Source: Oscillospiraceae bacterium (GTDB lineage: Bacteria; Bacillota; Clostridia; Oscillospirales; Oscillospiraceae). Taken from it: a DNA stretch of 50,516 bases. The stretch lies in contig JAAWQX010000013.1 of assembly GCA_022800755.1 (NCBI GenBank), positions 1 through 50,516 of the forward strand. The letters are read 5' to 3'. The number at the start of each line of letters is the position of its first letter. Position 1 is the first letter of the stretch. The position numbers and the translations under genes are program-made. Below, piece by piece: positions 26,842 through 35,369 of this stretch. The notes beneath the pieces are model-generated. The model had not been told where the DNA came from and did no database searches. It saw only the letters and a program-made list of their open reading frames with translations.

Positions 26842-26870
26842 TATCCTCCTCCTCTCTTTGTATTACGATT

Positions 26871-26898
26871 AGAATAACATTTATAGATGAAAAGTCAA
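26871..26898 (-). promoter_or_regulatory. Promoter of potABCD
   Basis: Minus strand: -35 TTGACT (26898-26893), 16 bases, -10 TATTCT (26876-26871), 30 bases upstream of the potA ATG. Confidence 0.6.
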
Positions 26899-26907
26899 CA
26901 CAATTTT

Positions 26908-27867
26908 TCAATGAAAATACTTTTCCACAAAATCGATTTCATCCACGGAAAACGCCTTGCCGTCCAGATAGGACAGCACCCCGGCGTCGGACGTGAACCG
27001 GAACACCAGCCGGTAGGAATACAAGGCCTGTCCGCCGGTTTCTCCGAACTGCTTGTTTTTCCGCTCGCTGCCGTATTTTCCGTCGCCCAAAAGGGGCCAG
27101 CCGGCATCAGCCATCTGTGCCCGAATTTGGTGGGTCCGCCCGGTAAGCAGCTCACATTCTACCAAAGACAACCCATTCTTGCTTTGTAGGACCCGGTATT
27201 TCGTCTGGGACAGCTTCGCCCCCGGTTCCGGCTGATGCTTCACATAAACCTGATTTTTCTTGGCATCCTTAAAAATATACCCGACGAGCGTTCCCTCTGT
27301 CGGAACGGGCTTCCCGTGGACGATACAAAGATAATATTTTTCGATCTCCCGCTCCTTGATCTTCTCGTTCATGATCCGCAGGGCTTCCGCGTTTTTCGCG
27401 GCGATCACGATGCCGCCGGTGTTGCGGTCAATGCGGTTGCACAGGGCAGGGGCAAAGGAATGCTCTTCTTTGGGCCGCCATTCGCCCTTTTGATAGGCAT
27501 ACGCCTGAATATTTGCGATCAGGGTGTTATAATCCCACTGCCCGGCGCTGTGGCATAAAACGCCCGGCTTTTTATCCACCAGCAGGATATTGTCATCCTC
27601 ATATATGATGTGCAATTTGGGCGTGGAAACTTTTAAATAAGAATTTTCCTCCCGGGGCCTTTCAAAAAACTCATCATTTATATATAATTGTAATGTATCT
27701 CCCAGGGCCAGACGGTAATCCCGCTTCGCGCCCTTGCCGTTGACCTTGATGCGTTTCAAGCGGATGTATTTCTGAAGCAGGGATTCCGGCAGCAGGGGCA
27801 CAGCCTTTCCCACGAAGCGGTCCAGCCTCTGTCCGGCGTCATTTTTCTCTATGGTAAATTCTTTCAA
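26908..27867 (-). CDS. RluA-family rRNA/tRNA pseudouridine synthase
   Basis: A 319-residue pseudouridine synthase. An N-terminal S4-like domain (residues 1-70, RLDRFVGKAVPLLPESLLQKYI and IKVNGKGAKRDY in parts) precedes the catalytic domain with ILLVDKKPGVLCHS, the RIDRNTGGIV segment holding the catalytic aspartate, EKYYLCIVHG and LLTGRTHQIRAQM. It resembles RluC/RluD/RluB-like 23S rRNA enzymes; the target base is not readable. Single-gene unit with its own promoter; no obvious terminator before the potA promoter. Confidence 0.92.
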   Translation of the reverse strand: MKEFTIEKNDAGQRLDRFVGKAVPLLPESLLQKYIRLKRIKVNGKGAKRDYRLALGDTLQLYINDEFFERPREENSYLKVSTPKLHIIYEDDNILLVDKKPGVLCHSAGQWDYNTLIANIQAYAYQKGEWRPKEEHSFAPALCNRIDRNTGGIVIAAKNAEALRIMNEKIKEREIEKYYLCIVHGKPVPTEGTLVGYIFKDAKKNQVYVKHQPEPGAKLSQTKYRVLQSKNGLSLVECELLTGRTHQIRAQMADAGWPLLGDGKYGSERKNKQFGETGGQALYSYRLVFRFTSDAGVLSYLDGKAFSVDEIDFVEKYFH

Positions 27868-27889
27868 AGTATTCGCCTCCGTGGCTCAT

Positions 27890-27918
27890 ATTATGTTTGA
27901 AAACTCCGTTTCTGTCAA
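27890..27918 (-). promoter_or_regulatory. Promoter of the pseudouridine synthase gene
   Basis: Minus strand: -35 TTGACA (27918-27913), 17 bases, -10 CATAAT (27895-27890), with GGAGG before the ATG. Confidence 0.65.
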
Positions 27919-28007
27919 TGATATCTTTTGAATGGCCTGTCTATTGACTTTTACTGGAATTTGGGGTAAGATTCTATAAAAAATCACGGTTTTTCTGCGA
28001 AATGATG

Positions 28008-28036
28008 TTGACAATGGAAACTTATTCTATTATAAT
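28008..28036 (+). promoter_or_regulatory. Promoter of yceD-rpmF
   Basis: Consensus -35 TTGACA (28008-28013), 17 bases, -10 TATAAT (28031-28036): the best sigma-A promoter in the window, fitting a ribosomal-protein operon. Confidence 0.9.
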
Positions 28037-28066
28037 ACTTGAGCGACTGTACGAGGTAGCGTTTTT

Positions 28067-28561
28067 ATGAAGCTGAACCTGCGCAAGATTATTGAAGTGC
28101 CGGGCGGGCGGGTCCCGTTTTCCTGTGTGCTGTCAGCCAATGGATTGGAGCATCCGTCCATCGTAGCGTATGACGGCCCGCTGATTGCGGAAGGCGCGGT
28201 GGTGAATACCGCCGGAACGCTGACCATTGAAGGGGAAATCCGGGCGAAGTTCCGCTGTGTCTGTGACCGTTGCGGTATGCTGTTTGACCGGGAAAAAACG
28301 GTGACGGTAAATGCCGGCATCGCCGTGGACGAGTCGGAGGAGGACCTGTTCCAGATGGAAGAGGACGAGATCGACTTGGATGAGATTTTGTATACCTGCT
28401 TCGTACTGGATATGGATGCAAAGGTGCTGTGCCGCCCTGACTGCAAGGGCCTGTGCGCTGGCTGCGGGGCAAACCTCAATGAAGAGGCATGCACCTGCAA
28501 AAAGGAAATCGATCCAAGATGGGCTGTGCTTGAGCAGCTTTTGGATAAAACGGAGAATTGA
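28067..28561 (+). CDS. yceD: YceD/DUF177 family protein
   Basis: A 164-residue DUF177 protein, a family almost always encoded before rpmF and thought to act in large-subunit or 23S rRNA maturation. Seen: EGEIRAKFRCVCDRCG (first Cys pair), an acidic middle (EEDLFQMEEDEIDLDE) and the C-terminal cysteines CRPDCKGLCAGCG and CTC, a probable zinc site. ATG at 28067 follows a weak AGGTAG. 39 bases separate it from rpmF. Confidence 0.92.
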   Translation: MKLNLRKIIEVPGGRVPFSCVLSANGLEHPSIVAYDGPLIAEGAVVNTAGTLTIEGEIRAKFRCVCDRCGMLFDREKTVTVNAGIAVDESEEDLFQMEEDEIDLDEILYTCFVLDMDAKVLCRPDCKGLCAGCGANLNEEACTCKKEIDPRWAVLEQLLDKTEN

Positions 28562-28600
28562 GGCTGCTCAAAACAGCTACAAGGATTAGGAGGTGTCACA

Positions 28601-28780
28601 ATGGCTGTCCCTAAAAGTAAAGTATCTCGTCAGAGAAGAGATAAAAGACGTTCTTCCCACTGGAAGCTGGAGGAACCCACTCTGGTAAAGTGCCCCAGCT
28701 GCGGCGCGTACAAGATGTCCCATCGTGTCTGCAAGGCCTGCGGCAAGTACAATGGCCGTACTGTGCTGAACGTTGAGTAA
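28601..28780 (+). CDS. rpmF: Ribosomal protein bL32
   Basis: A 59-residue L32 starting MAVPKSKVSRQRRDKRR, with the zinc ribbon CPSCGAYKMSHRVCKACG (four cysteines), so it is the zinc-binding form. Component of the 50S subunit. ATG follows TTAGGAGGTGTCACA. It is cotranscribed with yceD and ended by a terminator. Confidence 0.97.
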   Translation: MAVPKSKVSRQRRDKRRSSHWKLEEPTLVKCPSCGAYKMSHRVCKACGKYNGRTVLNVE

Positions 28781-28794
28781 GAAAATGTAGCTTG

Positions 28795-28823
28795 AGAAGA
28801 AGGTCATTGGCCTTCTTCTTTTG
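28795..28823 (+). terminator. Terminator after rpmF
   Basis: AGAAGAAGG (28795-28803) pairs with CCTTCTTCT (28811-28819), followed by TTTGCTTT. Confidence 0.75.
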
Positions 28824-28850
28824 CTTTATATCGCCGGAAAGGAGGCGCGC

Positions 28851-30164
28851 ATGAGCCATACCGTCATCAAATCCATCGCTCCTCATAGCCCCATGCACCG
28901 CAAAGCCGCTCCGGGAGACCGCTTGGTATCCGTGAACGGCAATGCCATCATAGACGTGCTGGATTATATGTATTATACGTATGATGCCCGGCTCACAGTG
29001 GAATTGTGCGCCCCGGACGGCAGGACAAAGACCGTAAAGGTCCACAAGCGGGAGGGCGAGGACCTGGGGCTGGATTTTGAGGATTATCTCATGGACTGCC
29101 CCATGGAATGCACGAATAATTGTGTATTCTGCTTTGTGGACCAGATGCCCCCCGGAATGCGCAGTTCGCTGTACTTCAAGGATGATGATGCCCGTATGAG
29201 TTTTCTCACCGGCAGCTATATCACCCTGACGAACCTGACAGACCGGGAATTGCAGCGGGTGTGCGATTTAAAGATCAGCCCGGTGAATGTCTCTGTTCAT
29301 ACGACGGACCCGGCGCTTCGGGCGGACATGATGGGCAACCGCGCGGCGGCGGAGATCATGGAACGCATCCAGAAACTGGCGGATGCTGGGATCACGATGA
29401 ATTGCCAGGTCGTGTGCTGTCCCGGATATAATGACGGGGAAAAGCTGTTGAATACGATCCATGACTTGGCGGCATTCTATCCCCATGTAGCCAGCGTGGC
29501 GGTGGTTCCGGTGGGCTTGACGAAATACCGCAGCGGTCTGGAACCGCTGAAGCCTTTTGACGCAGAGCATGCCAGCGATACCATCGACCTGGTAGAAGCT
29601 TTCGCGGCCCAATGCCAGGCATATTACGGCAGCCGGATCGCGTATTGTTCGGACGAATTTTATATCATGGCAGGCCGCGCTCTGCCGCCGGACGACTATT
29701 ATGAGGATTACGCACAGTTGGACAACGGCGTAGGGATGCTGCGTCTTCTGAAAACGGAATTTGATGCGGCGCTGCTGTTGATCGACCCGGACGAGGGGGA
29801 TGGCGAGCCGTTTTCTATTGCCACAGGCACCGCCGCCGGCCCATATATTCAAAAACTGTTAATGACAGCCATGGAAAAATGTGCTAACATAAAAGGACAG
29901 GTTTTTGAAATTAAAAATGATTTTTTCGGCCATAGCATCAATGTGGCGGGCTTGATTACGGCGCAGGACCTGCTTGTCCAGCTGAAAGGAAAGCCGCTGG
30001 GCAAGCGGCTGCTGCTCCCCCAGAACATGCTGCGCCACGGAGAGACCGTCTTTCTGGACGACCTCACCGTCGCAGACGTGGAACGGGAACTGGGTGTCCA
30101 GGTGGTATTGGTACCCCAGGACGGTGCGGAGCTCCTGTTTGCCATGCTCAATGAAAAAGACTAA
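28851..30164 (+). CDS. Radical SAM protein with PDZ-like N-terminus and DUF512
   Basis: A 437-residue protein: a PDZ-like domain (residues 1-65, with APGDRLVSVNGNAI), then a radical SAM core with the cluster motif CTNNCVFC near residue 90 and GSYITLTNL, then the DUF512 C-terminal domain (CSDEFYIMAGRALPPDDYY, GTAAGPYI, LLLPQNMLRHGE). The family is common in anaerobic Firmicutes next to der/plsY; its substrate is unknown. ATG 28851 was chosen: AAAGGAGG lies 6 bases upstream and the PDZ N-terminus MSHTVIKSI begins there. 15 bases precede der. Confidence 0.92.
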   Translation: MSHTVIKSIAPHSPMHRKAAPGDRLVSVNGNAIIDVLDYMYYTYDARLTVELCAPDGRTKTVKVHKREGEDLGLDFEDYLMDCPMECTNNCVFCFVDQMPPGMRSSLYFKDDDARMSFLTGSYITLTNLTDRELQRVCDLKISPVNVSVHTTDPALRADMMGNRAAAEIMERIQKLADAGITMNCQVVCCPGYNDGEKLLNTIHDLAAFYPHVASVAVVPVGLTKYRSGLEPLKPFDAEHASDTIDLVEAFAAQCQAYYGSRIAYCSDEFYIMAGRALPPDDYYEDYAQLDNGVGMLRLLKTEFDAALLLIDPDEGDGEPFSIATGTAAGPYIQKLLMTAMEKCANIKGQVFEIKNDFFGHSINVAGLITAQDLLVQLKGKPLGKRLLLPQNMLRHGETVFLDDLTVADVERELGVQVVLVPQDGAELLFAMLNEKD

Positions 30165-30179
30165 AAGGAGGCGAATGGA

Positions 30180-31508
30180 ATGTCAAAACCTCTTGTTGCC
30201 ATCGTAGGCCGGCCCAACGTGGGCAAGTCTATGTTATTTAATAAGCTCATCAATAAGCGGGTGTCCATTGTGGAAGACACCCCCGGCGTCACCCGGGACC
30301 GCATCTACGAAGAATGCGACTGGAACGGCCGCACCTTTGACCTGGTAGACACCGGCGGCATCGAGCCAACAACGGATAACGAAATTTTGCTGTTCATGCG
30401 GGAACAGGCCCGCATTGCCATTGATTCTGCAGACGTGATCGTATTGGTCACGGACATTACCACTGGCGTTACTGCGGCGGACAAGGACGTTGCCAACATG
30501 CTGCTTCGTTCCAAAAAGCCCGTGGTCCTGGCTGTGAATAAAGCCGATTCCATCGGCACCGTGGACCCTACGCTGTACGAATTTTATTCCCTTGGCTGCG
30601 GGGACCCCATCCCCGTGTCCGCCGTTCACGGCCACGGCACCGGCGATTTGTTGGATGCCTGTATGGAGTATTTCCCGCCGGAGGACGAAAATGAGGAAGA
30701 GGACGACGCTATTCGCGTGGCCATCATCGGAAAGCCCAACGTGGGCAAATCCTCTTTAACCAACCTGATCCTTGGGCAGCAGCGGGTCATCGTAAGCGAC
30801 GTAGCCGGCACGACCCGGGACGCGATCGATTCCCGGTTGGAAAACGAGTATGGGAAATATATTTTTATCGACACTGCCGGTATCCGTCGCCGTTCCCGGG
30901 TAGGTGACCGGGTGGAGAAATTCTCTGTCATGCGTGCCCAAATGGCGATTGAACGGGCGGACGTGTGCTTAATTATGATCGACGCCCGGGAAGGCGTCAC
31001 AGAGCAGGATACCAAGATCGCCGGACTTGCCCATGAAGCGGGAAAAGCGTCCATCGTTGTGGTGAATAAATGGGACCTGATCGAAAAGGATTCCAAAACC
31101 ATGGACAGTATGCGCAAGGACATCCAACGGGACCTGAGTTTCATGAGTTACGCGCCGATCCTGTTCATTTCCGCGCTCACCGGCCAGCGCACCAATCGGA
31201 TTTTTGAGTTAGTAAACTTCGTGAATGACCAGAGTTCCATGCGCATCACCACCGGAATGCTGAACAATGTTCTTGCAGATGCCCAGGCCCGGGTACAGCC
31301 GCCTACGGACAAGGGCCGGCGCTTAAAGATCTATTATATGACCCAAACCGGCGTGAAACCGCCGAATTTTGTGATATTCTGCAACAATCGGGAGCTGTTT
31401 CACTTTTCCTACCAGCGCTATATTGAAAATCAGATTCGCGCAGTATTTGGCTTGGAAGGAACACCCATCCGAATGGTGATCCGGCAAAAGGGGGACAAAG
31501 AGGGATGA
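30180..31508 (+). CDS. der: Ribosome-associated GTPase Der (EngA)
   Basis: A 442-residue double GTPase needed for 50S assembly. Domain 1: GRPNVGKSMLFNKL, DTPGVTRDR, DTGG, NKAD. Domain 2: GKPNVGKSSLTNL, DVAGTTRDAID, DTAG, NKWD. The C-terminal KH-like domain (RLKIYYMTQTGVKPPNFVIF, in parts) is intact. ATG follows AAAGGAGGCGA. Stop overlaps the plsY start. Confidence 0.97.
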   Translation: MSKPLVAIVGRPNVGKSMLFNKLINKRVSIVEDTPGVTRDRIYEECDWNGRTFDLVDTGGIEPTTDNEILLFMREQARIAIDSADVIVLVTDITTGVTAADKDVANMLLRSKKPVVLAVNKADSIGTVDPTLYEFYSLGCGDPIPVSAVHGHGTGDLLDACMEYFPPEDENEEEDDAIRVAIIGKPNVGKSSLTNLILGQQRVIVSDVAGTTRDAIDSRLENEYGKYIFIDTAGIRRRSRVGDRVEKFSVMRAQMAIERADVCLIMIDAREGVTEQDTKIAGLAHEAGKASIVVVNKWDLIEKDSKTMDSMRKDIQRDLSFMSYAPILFISALTGQRTNRIFELVNFVNDQSSMRITTGMLNNVLADAQARVQPPTDKGRRLKIYYMTQTGVKPPNFVIFCNNRELFHFSYQRYIENQIRAVFGLEGTPIRMVIRQKGDKEG

Positions 31509-32146
31509 TAACGCTTGCACTGGTGGCGACGGCGGTCGCGTCTTATTTGCTTGGCAGTATCAACGGAGCGATCATTGCTTCAGATCTTGTGTTTCATGAC
31601 GATGTACGCAAATACGGCAGTCACAATGCGGGGTTGACGAATTTTTACCGGAATTATGGCGCCAGCGGCATGGCGATCGTACTGTTGATCGATATTGGAA
31701 AAACTGCGGTCGCAATCTATCTGGGACGGTTCCTCATGGGCTTTTTCGAGGCCGGGGATGTGGGGATGCTGTTTGCGGACCTTTGTTTGGTGTTGGGACA
31801 CATGTTCCCGGTCTTTCACCAGTTCCGGGGCGGAAAAGGCGTTACCTGCGCCGGATTTGCGCTGTTTTTCATTGACTGGCGGATGGGTATTTTCTGTGCC
31901 ATCATTTTTGTGGGCGTGATCGCGGCCACCCGCTATGTGTCCCTTGGGTCTATCATCACCGCGTTGGTATTTCCCATCGCCGTCTTGCTGACCCGGCACG
32001 GCTTCCTCTGCGCCGGTATCGCGCTGGTGATTTCCGTGCTGATCATTGTGAAGCACCACGAAAACATTATGCGGCTGATGAATCACCAAGAATCGAAGTT
32101 AGAGATCAAAAAGGACATCACCGACAAGTTTGATGAAACCTTTTGA
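31505..32146 (+). CDS. plsY: Acyl-phosphate:glycerol-3-phosphate acyltransferase PlsY
   Basis: A 213-residue membrane enzyme making lysophosphatidate. Family motifs are seen in three loops: LLGSINGAIIASD, GSHNAGLTNFYRN (usually GSGNPGATN) and GHMFPVFHQFRGGKGV. About five membrane helices. Residues 35-37 read SHNAG rather than the more common SGNPG, as in some Clostridia. ATG overlaps the der stop (ATGATAA). Works upstream of CdsA in phospholipid synthesis. Confidence 0.92.
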   Translation: MITLALVATAVASYLLGSINGAIIASDLVFHDDVRKYGSHNAGLTNFYRNYGASGMAIVLLIDIGKTAVAIYLGRFLMGFFEAGDVGMLFADLCLVLGHMFPVFHQFRGGKGVTCAGFALFFIDWRMGIFCAIIFVGVIAATRYVSLGSIITALVFPIAVLLTRHGFLCAGIALVISVLIIVKHHENIMRLMNHQESKLEIKKDITDKFDETF

Positions 32147-32157
32147 CGGAGGTATGT

Positions 32158-32892
32158 ATGCTTGAACTGAAGAATATCTGCTTCACCGCCGAAGAAGATG
32201 GCGTTTGGAAGGAGATTTTGAAAAATATTTCATTGACCATTGATGAGCGTTTTGTCGCCATCACCGGCCCGAACGGCGGCGGAAAATCTACACTCATTAA
32301 AATTATCGCCGGTGTCATTACGCCGACCTCCGGGCAAATCATCCTGGACGGAGAAGACATTACCGGGCTTTCCATCACAGAGCGGGCGCACAAAGGCGTA
32401 AGCTACGCATTCCAGCAGCCTGTGCGCTTCAAAGGCATCACGGTCTATGACCTGATCCAGCTGGCGTCGGGCCGCCAGCTGAGCATTTCCGAGGCCTGCC
32501 AGTATCTGTCCGAGGTGGGTATGTGTGCAAGAGATTATGTAAACCGTGAAGTGAACGCGAGCCTGTCCGGCGGGGAACTGAAACGCATTGAGATCGCGAC
32601 CATCCTGGCCCGTTCCACCAAACTGAGCCTGTTTGACGAGCCGGAAGCGGGCATTGACCTGTGGAGTTTCGGCAGTCTCATCAAGGTATTTGAGAACCTG
32701 TACGAAAAGATCCAGGGAAATATTATTATCATTTCTCATCAAGAGCGTATTTTGAATATGGCTGACCGGGTTATTGTTTTGGCTGGCGGAAAAGTCTCCG
32801 CGGATGGTAGTAGGGAAGCGGTACTGCCTACGCTGATGAATACCGGCGGACCCTGCGCCAAGCTGACAGAAGCGGAAGGGGGGACTTGCTGA
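32158..32892 (+). CDS. smsC: SmsC/SufC-like ATPase of a minimal Fe-S cluster system
   Basis: A 244-residue soluble ABC ATPase of the SufC type: Walker A GPNGGGKST, signature LSGGELKRIEIATIL and Walker B LSLFDEPEAGIDLW, where DEPEAGID is typical of SufC. It supplies ATP hydrolysis to the scaffold encoded next. ATG 32158 was chosen because GGAGG lies 5 bases before it; a TTG 15 bases upstream overlaps plsY. Only this gene and the scaffold are present (no sufS, sufU, sufD), matching the SmsCB systems of anaerobes and archaea. Confidence 0.9.
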   Translation: MLELKNICFTAEEDGVWKEILKNISLTIDERFVAITGPNGGGKSTLIKIIAGVITPTSGQIILDGEDITGLSITERAHKGVSYAFQQPVRFKGITVYDLIQLASGRQLSISEACQYLSEVGMCARDYVNREVNASLSGGELKRIEIATILARSTKLSLFDEPEAGIDLWSFGSLIKVFENLYEKIQGNIIIISHQERILNMADRVIVLAGGKVSADGSREAVLPTLMNTGGPCAKLTEAEGGTC

Positions 32893-33809
32893 TGGACGCC
32901 ATCGAAAAAATGCTGTTAAAGCAAACTGCCGACCTGGAGGGGATTCCCCACGGCGCGTACAATATCCGTGCCAACGGCGCGTTGGAAAGCCGCAGCACGA
33001 CGGCGAATATCGACATCGTGACCAAAGAAGATAAGCCGGGTATTGACATCATCATCAAGCCGGGCACGAAAAACGAGAGTATGCACATCCCGGTTATCAT
33101 TTCCAAGTCTGGATTGAAAGACCTGGTGTACAACGACTTTTACATCGGAGAAGACTGCGACGTGACCATCATCGCGGGCTGCGGCATCCACAACTGCGGC
33201 GATCAGGAATCCCGCCACGACGGCATCCACAGCTTTCATATCGGCAGAAATTCCAAGGTCAAATACATTGAAAAGCACTACGCCGCCGGCGATGGTACTG
33301 GCGGAAATATCATGAATCCCACGACCATCATCGAGTTGGAAGAGGGCGCCTACATGGAAATGGAGACGACCCAGATCAAAGGCATTGATTCCACCAAACG
33401 GGATACAAAGGCTGTCGTAGCCGCCGGCGCGACGCTGATCATCAAGGAAAAGCTCATGACCCACGGCACCCAGTTCGCGGAAACGAATTTTGTCGTGGAT
33501 CTGAATGGCGAGGATTCGAGTACTAATGTGATTTCCCGCAGCGTAGCGAAAGACCAATCGAAGCAGATTTTCCTGGCGAAGATCAATGGAAACAACCGCT
33601 GCGCGGGGCATTCCGAGTGTGACGCGATCATCATGGACGAAGCCAGCGTGAGCGCGATCCCGGAAATCGTGGCGAATTCCGTGGAAGCCAGCCTGATCCA
33701 CGAGGCGGCCATTGGCAAGATCGCCGGCGAACAGCTTACCAAACTCATGACGCTGGGGTTGACGGAAGCGGAAGCGGAAGAGCAAATCATCAACGGATTT
33801 TTAAAATAA
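32892..33809 (+). CDS. smsB: SmsB/SufB-like Fe-S scaffold
   Basis: A 305-residue beta-helical SufB/SufD-family protein, far shorter than SufB of about 465 residues and consistent with SmsB. GCGIHNCGDQESRHDGIHSF (in parts, residues about 96-115), the HSECDAIIMD segment near residue 240 and the C-terminal HEAAIGKIAGEQL are conserved. It would build clusters with SmsC. ATG overlaps the smsC stop (TGATG). Source of sulfur is not encoded nearby. Confidence 0.9.
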   Translation: MDAIEKMLLKQTADLEGIPHGAYNIRANGALESRSTTANIDIVTKEDKPGIDIIIKPGTKNESMHIPVIISKSGLKDLVYNDFYIGEDCDVTIIAGCGIHNCGDQESRHDGIHSFHIGRNSKVKYIEKHYAAGDGTGGNIMNPTTIIELEEGAYMEMETTQIKGIDSTKRDTKAVVAAGATLIIKEKLMTHGTQFAETNFVVDLNGEDSSTNVISRSVAKDQSKQIFLAKINGNNRCAGHSECDAIIMDEASVSAIPEIVANSVEASLIHEAAIGKIAGEQLTKLMTLGLTEAEAEEQIINGFLK

Positions 33810-33825
33810 CAGGAGGCGGGGCACG

Positions 33826-34272
33826 ATGGAAGAGCAGTTGCAATATCTCTTAGATCGTCTGGCACTGGAAGATCAAATCAAGCTGTATGCACATTTTCTG
33901 GATACCAAGCAGTTTGATAGAATGTTCGAGGTATTCGCCCCCGGCGCGTGGGTAGATTACACCACCACCGGCGGCGCGAAAGGTCCGGTGGAGGAGACGA
34001 AGGAATACCTAAAAGTAGGCCTTGCGCAGTTTCGTTCCCAGCACTTGGCCACAAACATCATGGCGGAGATTGCGGAGGACCGCAAGACCGCAAAAACGAC
34101 CCATTTGCTCTTCAATCCCATGACTATGGATTTGAAAGGGAAAGATTATACTTTCTTTTGCGGACTGTTCTATGACTGCGAGTGGATCATGACAGAACAG
34201 GGCGTTTGGAAGGTCACCAAAATGGTGGAGCGGGACAGCTATATGTTCAGACCCCCGGTAGATAAACGCTAA
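33826..34272 (+). CDS. SnoaL/NTF2-like protein
   Basis: A 148-residue protein with the NTF2-like cone fold pattern: an N-terminal helix (LALEDQIKLYAHFLDTKQFD), WVDYTTTGGAKGP, and strands ending CEWIMTEQGVWKVTKMVERD (in parts). SnoaL-type folds include isomerases, dehydratases and binding proteins; no catalytic pair can be named with confidence. ATG follows AGGAGGCGGGGC. 16 bases after smsB, so probably cotranscribed, but a link to Fe-S assembly is only by position. Confidence 0.75.
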   Translation: MEEQLQYLLDRLALEDQIKLYAHFLDTKQFDRMFEVFAPGAWVDYTTTGGAKGPVEETKEYLKVGLAQFRSQHLATNIMAEIAEDRKTAKTTHLLFNPMTMDLKGKDYTFFCGLFYDCEWIMTEQGVWKVTKMVERDSYMFRPPVDKR

Positions 34273-34328
34273 CTTTGTATCCTGGCTGCGAGGAAAATCA
34301 GATTTTTGAAAAAATTGAAAGATAATTC

Positions 34329-34357
34329 TTGACATTTTCTTTATAGTCTGCTATTAT
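34329..34357 (+). promoter_or_regulatory. Promoter of tRNA-Ala
   Basis: -35 TTGACA (34329-34334), 17 bases, -10 TATTAT (34352-34357), 20 bases before the tRNA. Confidence 0.8.
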
Positions 34358-34377
34358 ACTTCTCGCAGTCCAGACGT

Positions 34378-34453
<76 letters not shown>

Positions 34454-34455
34454 CA

Positions 34456-34490
34456 AAAAGAGACATCCGGTGTGATGTCTCTTTTCTTTT
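34456..34490 (+). terminator. Terminator after tRNA-Ala
   Basis: AAAAGAGACATC (34456-34467) pairs with GATGTCTCTTTT (34474-34485), then CTTTTT. Confidence 0.85.
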
Positions 34491-34515
34491 TATCATTCAT
34501 TCGTGAGGCGGTTAT

Positions 34516-35109
34516 ATGAAACTTGATCGTAACTTCTATCTCCGCTCCGGTCTGGAAGTAGCGCCGGAATTGATCGGAAAGCAGTTGGTTCACGTCACCC
34601 CGGAGGGGGCCACAAAAGGCATCATCGTTGAAGTGGAAGCCTATATGGGACACAGCGACGCCGCGGCACACTCGTATAAAGCCGACCGCTCCGGGCGCAC
34701 AGCTGTCCAATATGGGCTGGGTGGTTTTTTATATCTGTTTACGGTCTATGGAATGCATCTTTGCACAAATATCGTCGTCAATCGCAAGGAACAGCCGGAA
34801 GCGATTTTGATTCGTGCGCTGGAGCCAACCGATGGAATCGAGTTGATGCAGCAGCGCAGAAATCAACAGAATATTCGGGCTCTATGCAACGGTCCCGGAA
34901 AACTGACACAGGCAATGGGCATCCAAAAGCACCATTACGGCGCTGACTTGTGCGGCGGCGAATTCTATATTGAGACGCTTGACGGTCCTGCTCCGCCGGT
35001 CGCGGCGACCAAACGCATCAATATCGATTACGCAGGAGAAGCAATAGATTACCTCTGGCGCTTTGTCTGGCGTGACAACCCGTATATCTCAGTCCCACCA
35101 CGGAATTGA
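34516..35109 (+). CDS. mpg: 3-methyladenine DNA glycosylase (AAG/MPG family)
   Basis: A 197-residue monofunctional glycosylase that removes alkylated purines. Seen: AAPELIGKQLVHV-type start (VAPELIGKQL), the active-site segment GIIVEVEAYMGHSDAAAHS with the catalytic Glu, YGMHLCTNIV, AILIRALEP and GPGKLTQAMGI. Full length for the family. ATG follows TGAGGCGGTTAT. Single gene between two terminators. Confidence 0.93.
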   Translation: MKLDRNFYLRSGLEVAPELIGKQLVHVTPEGATKGIIVEVEAYMGHSDAAAHSYKADRSGRTAVQYGLGGFLYLFTVYGMHLCTNIVVNRKEQPEAILIRALEPTDGIELMQQRRNQQNIRALCNGPGKLTQAMGIQKHHYGADLCGGEFYIETLDGPAPPVAATKRINIDYAGEAIDYLWRFVWRDNPYISVPPRN

Positions 35110-35112
35110 ATC

Positions 35113-35145
35113 AAGGCAGCCACATATTTTGTGGCTGCCTTTTTA
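35113..35145 (+). terminator. Terminator after mpg
   Basis: AAGGCAGCCAC (35113-35123) pairs with GTGGCTGCCTT (35131-35141), then TTTTACG. Confidence 0.85.
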
Positions 35146-35199
35146 CGAATTGAACAAAGAATCGGAATGAAATATGGCTATTATATTGTGCTTGCGTGA

Positions 35200-35228
35200 T
35201 TGACACTTGCCATATTTTGTGGTATCCT
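35200..35228 (+). promoter_or_regulatory. Promoter of the nine-gene sugar/adenosine deaminase operon
   Basis: -35 TTGACA (35200-35205), 17 bases, -10 TATCCT (35223-35228). The transcription start near 35236 leaves a leader of about 135 bases. Confidence 0.7.
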
Positions 35229-35238
35229 TTTAACAAGT

Positions 35239-35345
35239 TGTAGAAGTTGCATGAATGCAATGGCGGTTTCACGGCGTGAATCGTGAAAAGTGTCGCATGT
35301 TGAGGCTTCTGCATTTGGTTCGTATTCATGGGCGCAGGCCTTGAA
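35239..35345 (+). ncRNA. Candidate structured 5' leader, class unknown
   Basis: Between promoter and first gene an 8-pair outer stem (35239-35246 with 35306-35313, one G-U) encloses a hairpin TTGCA-TGAA-TGCAA (35247-35260) and a second arm TTTCACG/CGTGAAA (35267-35273 with 35282-35288) that can alternatively form TTCAC-GGC-GTGAA. A later hairpin ATTCA/TGAAT with inner GGGC/GCCT (about 35324-35346) stands before the GGAGG site at 35357. No terminator is seen, so any control would act on translation or stability. I match it to no known riboswitch. Confidence 0.4.
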
Positions 35346-35369
35346 TAAAATTTATAGGAGGATAGATAC

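Noticed and set aside
31580-33785. Long minus-strand frames opposite plsY, smsC and smsB
   Set aside because: Their translations are His/Asp/Arg-rich with no domain, while the plus strand carries clear ABC, SufB-like and PlsY motifs.
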